Assembly (NCBI RefSeq): GCF_902779965.1
Contig: NZ_CACZDK010000001.1
Coordinates: 149,796 to 213,795 of the forward strand
Source of the DNA: Fibrobacter succinogenes
GTDB lineage: Bacteria > Fibrobacterota > Fibrobacteria > Fibrobacterales > Fibrobacteraceae
Reading direction: 5' to 3'
DNA: 64,000 bases
This document shows positions 61,569 to 64,000 of the stretch, in pieces (the first letter of the stretch is position 1; the number at the start of each line of letters is the position of its first letter). Position numbers and translations under genes: made by a program. The notes beneath the pieces are model-generated. The model did no database searches. It was not told where the DNA came from and worked only from the letters and a program-made list of their open reading frames with translations.

Positions 61569-63059
61569 ATGATACGAAAGTTATATTTCCCACTCCTCAT
61601 TGCGCTTGTTTCGCTGTTTACATCATGTGAAAGCGAGTCGAGCGTTATCCCCAATAGGGTCCATTCTATTAGCGATCTCGGCCACAAAAAAGTGGGCGTG
61701 CAGATTGGAAACACAGCTGACATTTACGCTTCGGATTTCGGTGGCGATACGGCGAAAATTGACGTGGAACGCTACACGAAGCTTGCCGATGCTGTGCAGG
61801 CTTTGATGCAGGGGAAGGTCGATGCGGTCATGAGCGATGATCAGCCGGCCAAGGCTTTCGTGCGTCAGAATCCGTCGCTTCGCATTCTCGAAGAAGTTTT
61901 TGTCGAAGAGATGTATGCGGGCGTGGTCGCGAAGGGCAACGAAGCACTGCTCGATTCTGTGAATCAGGCAATTGCGCAGATGAAGTTCGATGGCGTTTAC
62001 GATTCGCTTTTCAATACCTACATCAATCGCAACGGCAATTATCATTATCAAAAGAAGGTGACCGAAGGCCCGAAGCTTGTGCTTTCGACTAATGCACAGT
62101 TCCCTCCGTATGAGTATTACGAGAACGCGAAGGTCGTTGGTCTTGATATTGAAATTGTCAACTACATCGCGGATTTCATGCACCGTACGGTAGAAATCCA
62201 AGATATTGAATTTGATGCGATTATCAATGCGGTTGCTTCGGGTAAGGCGGATGTCGGTTTCGCGGGTTTCACGGTTACCGAAGAGCGCAAAAAGTCCATC
62301 AACTTTACGACTCCTTACACGCTTTCTAAAGTTGTCGTGATTGTTCGTGGCGACAAAGCTGTTGAAAACGATGAAAGCTTTAGCGACCATCTTTATAAGA
62401 ATTTCGTGAAGGATTCTCGCTGGAAGTTTATCGTCGAGGGTCTTCGCAATACGCTTATCATTTCGTTCTTTGCGGCTCTCCTCGGCATTATGATTGGTTT
62501 TGTGATTGCGCAAATCCGCACGAACAACGAATTTAACGGGCGCTATAAAGTCTTGAACTGGTTTGCAAAAGCTTACCTCGCCGTGATTCGCGGAACGCCG
62601 ATGATGATCCAGTTGCTCATCATTTATTACATCGTTTTTTCGTCGGTGAATGTCAACAAGATTCTTGTCGCGATTGTCGCGTTTGGTGTGAACTCCGGCG
62701 CTTACGTTTCTGAAATTATCCGCAGTGGTATCAAGGGCGTAGATCCGGGACAGATTGAAGCGGGACGCAGCCTTGGTCTCAAGTTCCGCACGGTGCTTTA
62801 CCACATCGTTTACCCGCAGGCTTTCAAAAATTCTCTTCCTGCGCTCACGAACGAATTTATCTCGCTCATCAAGGAAACGTCCATTTGCGGTTACATCGGC
62901 CTTACCGATTTGACTCGCGGCGGTGATATCATCCGCAGCATGACTTACGAAGCTATGCTCCCGCTCCTTGCTGTGGCTGCAATTTACTTTATACTTGTCG
63001 CCGGGCTTTCGGCTTGTGTTGCAAAACTTGAAAAGAGGTTGAAGAAAAATGAACGCTAA
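61569..63059 (+). CDS. Amino acid ABC transporter: permuted binding domain fused to permease
   Basis: A protein of 496 residues with a lipoprotein signal (LFTSC, Cys20). Residues 34-155 ([19 protein letters not shown]... [14 protein letters not shown]... [15 protein letters not shown]) match the second lobe of family 3 solute-binding proteins. Residues 166-263 ([15 protein letters not shown]... [26 protein letters not shown]) match the first lobe. The order is therefore reversed. Residues ~289-490 are a His/Glu/Gln-type permease with [22 protein letters not shown]. It imports a polar amino acid, probably glutamine or glutamate type; the ligand is inferred. It overlaps the ATPase gene by 11 bases. 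Confidence 0.9.
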   Translation: MIRKLYFPLLIALVSLFTSCESESSVIPNRVHSISDLGHKKVGVQIGNTADIYASDFGGDTAKIDVERYTKLADAVQALMQGKVDAVMSDDQPAKAFVRQNPSLRILEEVFVEEMYAGVVAKGNEALLDSVNQAIAQMKFDGVYDSLFNTYINRNGNYHYQKKVTEGPKLVLSTNAQFPPYEYYENAKVVGLDIEIVNYIADFMHRTVEIQDIEFDAIINAVASGKADVGFAGFTVTEERKKSINFTTPYTLSKVVVIVRGDKAVENDESFSDHLYKNFVKDSRWKFIVEGLRNTLIISFFAALLGIMIGFVIAQIRTNNEFNGRYKVLNWFAKAYLAVIRGTPMMIQLLIIYYIVFSSVNVNKILVAIVAFGVNSGAYVSEIIRSGIKGVDPGQIEAGRSLGLKFRTVLYHIVYPQAFKNSLPALTNEFISLIKETSICGYIGLTDLTRGGDIIRSMTYEAMLPLLAVAAIYFILVAGLSACVAKLEKRLKKNER

Positions 63060-63795
63060 TGCTGAAACTTTAATCCAGGTCAAGGACCTTTGCAAATCTT
63101 ACGGTGACAAGCAAATCCTCAAGGGCATTTCTCTTGATATCCATCGTGGTGACGTGATTGCGATTATCGGACCTTCGGGCTGCGGTAAATCGACATTCTT
63201 GCGCCAGTTGAATTTGCTTGAACATCCGACGAGTGGCGATATTCTTTTGGACGGCAAGAGCATTTTGGCGAAGGGCGTTTCAAAGCCTGAAATTCGCGAA
63301 CGCGTGGGCATGGTGTTCCAGCAGTTCAACCTGTTCAAGAACATGACTGCTCTTAAGAATATCATGTTTGCTCCGGTGAAGCTCGGACGCCTTTCGAAAG
63401 CGGATGCCGAAGTTCGCGCGAAAGACCTTTTGAAACGCGTTGGCCTTTTGGAACGTGCCGACCATTATCCGGCGCAACTTTCTGGCGGTCAGCAGCAACG
63501 TGTGGCAATTGCCCGTGCAATGGCGATGCAACCCGAAGCAATCCTCTTTGATGAACCGACGAGCGCTTTGGATCCTGAAATGGTCGGTGAAGTGCTCAAG
63601 ATCATGAAGGACCTTGCAAAGTCTGGCATGACGATGATTGTCGTGACGCACGAAATGAGCTTTGCCCGCGAAGTCGCAAACCGTGTGCTGTTCTTTGCTG
63701 ATGGTTACGTCAAAGAAGACGGCACTCCCGAAGAAATTTTCGACAATCCGAAGGACTCGCGCCTCAAGGAATTCTTGTCTGCGTTAAAGAAGTAG
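63049..63795 (+). CDS. Polar amino acid ABC transporter ATPase
   Basis: A protein of 248 residues, GlnQ/HisP-like. Walker [11 protein letters not shown]-loop VFQQFNLF, signature [15 protein letters not shown], Walker [17 protein letters not shown] and the switch [13 protein letters not shown] are all intact. It starts inside the end of the fused permease gene, so the two make one import system with all parts: binding domain, permease and ATPase. Confidence 0.96.
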   Translation: MNANAETLIQVKDLCKSYGDKQILKGISLDIHRGDVIAIIGPSGCGKSTFLRQLNLLEHPTSGDILLDGKSILAKGVSKPEIRERVGMVFQQFNLFKNMTALKNIMFAPVKLGRLSKADAEVRAKDLLKRVGLLERADHYPAQLSGGQQQRVAIARAMAMQPEAILFDEPTSALDPEMVGEVLKIMKDLAKSGMTMIVVTHEMSFAREVANRVLFFADGYVKEDGTPEEIFDNPKDSRLKEFLSALKK

Positions 63796-63849
63796 CTTTG
63801 CTAAGGTCCCTGAGCTTGTCGATGGGCGCGGCACTCCCGCATTGCTTTG

Positions 63850-63910
63850 TCATCCCGACTTATTTCTTCGTCATCCTGACGCCGAAGGCGGAAGGATCCA
63901 GTTAAGTCCT
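63850..63910. repeat. REP-like repeat
   Basis: GTCATCCTGACGCCGAAGG...GGAAGGATCCAGTTAAG is the same family as at 6640 and 41050. The preceding CGTCATCCTGAC and CATCCCGACTTATTTC are related pieces. Confidence 0.65.
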
Positions 63911-63920
63911 TTAGGTAAGA

Positions 63921-63943
63921 AGCCGATGCGTAGCATCGGCTTT
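63921..63943 (+). terminator. Hairpin after transporter operon
   Basis: AGCCGATGC and GCATCGGCT form a perfect nine-pair stem with loop GTA, followed by only TT. It is a weak terminator or a repeat hairpin. CCCGCTATGCGGG just downstream is another small hairpin. Confidence 0.5.
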
Positions 63944-64000
63944 AACAACCACCCGCTATGCGGGTGAGATTAGAGCTTAAGCCATTACGAATAGAAGAGA

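Noticed and set aside
61623..63095. 490-residue open frame on the minus strand
   Set aside because: It lies opposite the transporter gene; its composition (many His, Arg, Asn) is that of an antisense shadow caused by biased codons.
1..64000. Prophage, transposon or defence island
   Set aside because: No integrase, transposase, capsid, restriction or toxin-antitoxin gene was recognised.

Overview
The window looks like chromosome from a Fibrobacter species (Gram-negative, rumen or gut fibre degrader). The evidence is an exported GH5 cellulase with a basic C-terminal tail, a lipoprotein with the Fibrobacter-type FISUMP domain, several lipoproteins with long serine-rich linkers, lipid A genes, and intergenic regions filled with short dispersed repeats. 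No phage, plasmid, IS element or CRISPR array was seen. Most of the content is housekeeping; 1-8.2 kb and 34-37 kb look more accessory.

Layout. 1-8.1 kb: a partial exported lipase-like hydrolase on the minus strand, then a duplicated module (small alpha/beta hydrolase plus DUF4419 lipoprotein). The first hydrolase copy is truncated by a deletion that fused it to the promoter of the next gene; the second module also carries a stand-alone HEAGH-type metallopeptidase. 8.3-12.5 kb: GH5 endoglucanase, then an aldehyde dehydrogenase/iron alcohol dehydrogenase operon. 12.5-19.3 kb: a compact plus-strand run of gamma-carbonic anhydrase-like protein, lipid kinase, LpxD, LpxC, FabZ, sugar nucleotidyltransferase, TrmJ-type methyltransferase and a FemAB/GNAT-like protein. 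19.5-28 kb: sugar ketoisomerase, XRE regulator, c-di-GMP phosphodiesterase, TatD, GreB, FISUMP lipoprotein, and a DUF2062-DUF1015 fusion. 28-33 kb: a minus-strand LolA-like/RND/outer-membrane-barrel operon. 33-39 kb: diaminopimelate dehydrogenase, three envelope proteins (one interrupted by a nonsense codon), a tyrosine phosphatase lipoprotein and dnaA. 39-51.7 kb: squalene synthase-like enzyme, LspA, RluD-type synthase, a MurC-like ligase, a nucleoside deaminase-type amidohydrolase, the nadB-kinase-cvpA operon, and a PpiD-like foldase. 51.8-64 kb: tRNA-Glu with three terminators, porin-like barrel, OmpA-like protein, CvfB-like protein, DUF5662, ABC-F ATPase, a CAP-domain lipoprotein, a barrel, a PCMD lipoprotein and a polar amino acid ABC transporter.

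The strongest oddity is the amino acid transporter at 61.6-63.1 kb. Its substrate-binding domain is fused to the permease with its two lobes in swapped order (lobe 2 then lobe 1), as in a circular permutation. Other points worth a second look are the decayed duplication at 2.5-8.1 kb, period-7 repeat tracts in many intergenic regions, three independent cases where the 3' end of a gene is tandemly copied downstream, the in-frame TGA in a barrel gene, a fusion gene with an internal ribosome-binding site, and an ABC-F protein with a degenerate second Walker A.

All calls come from reading the sequence and recalled family motifs; no database search was run.
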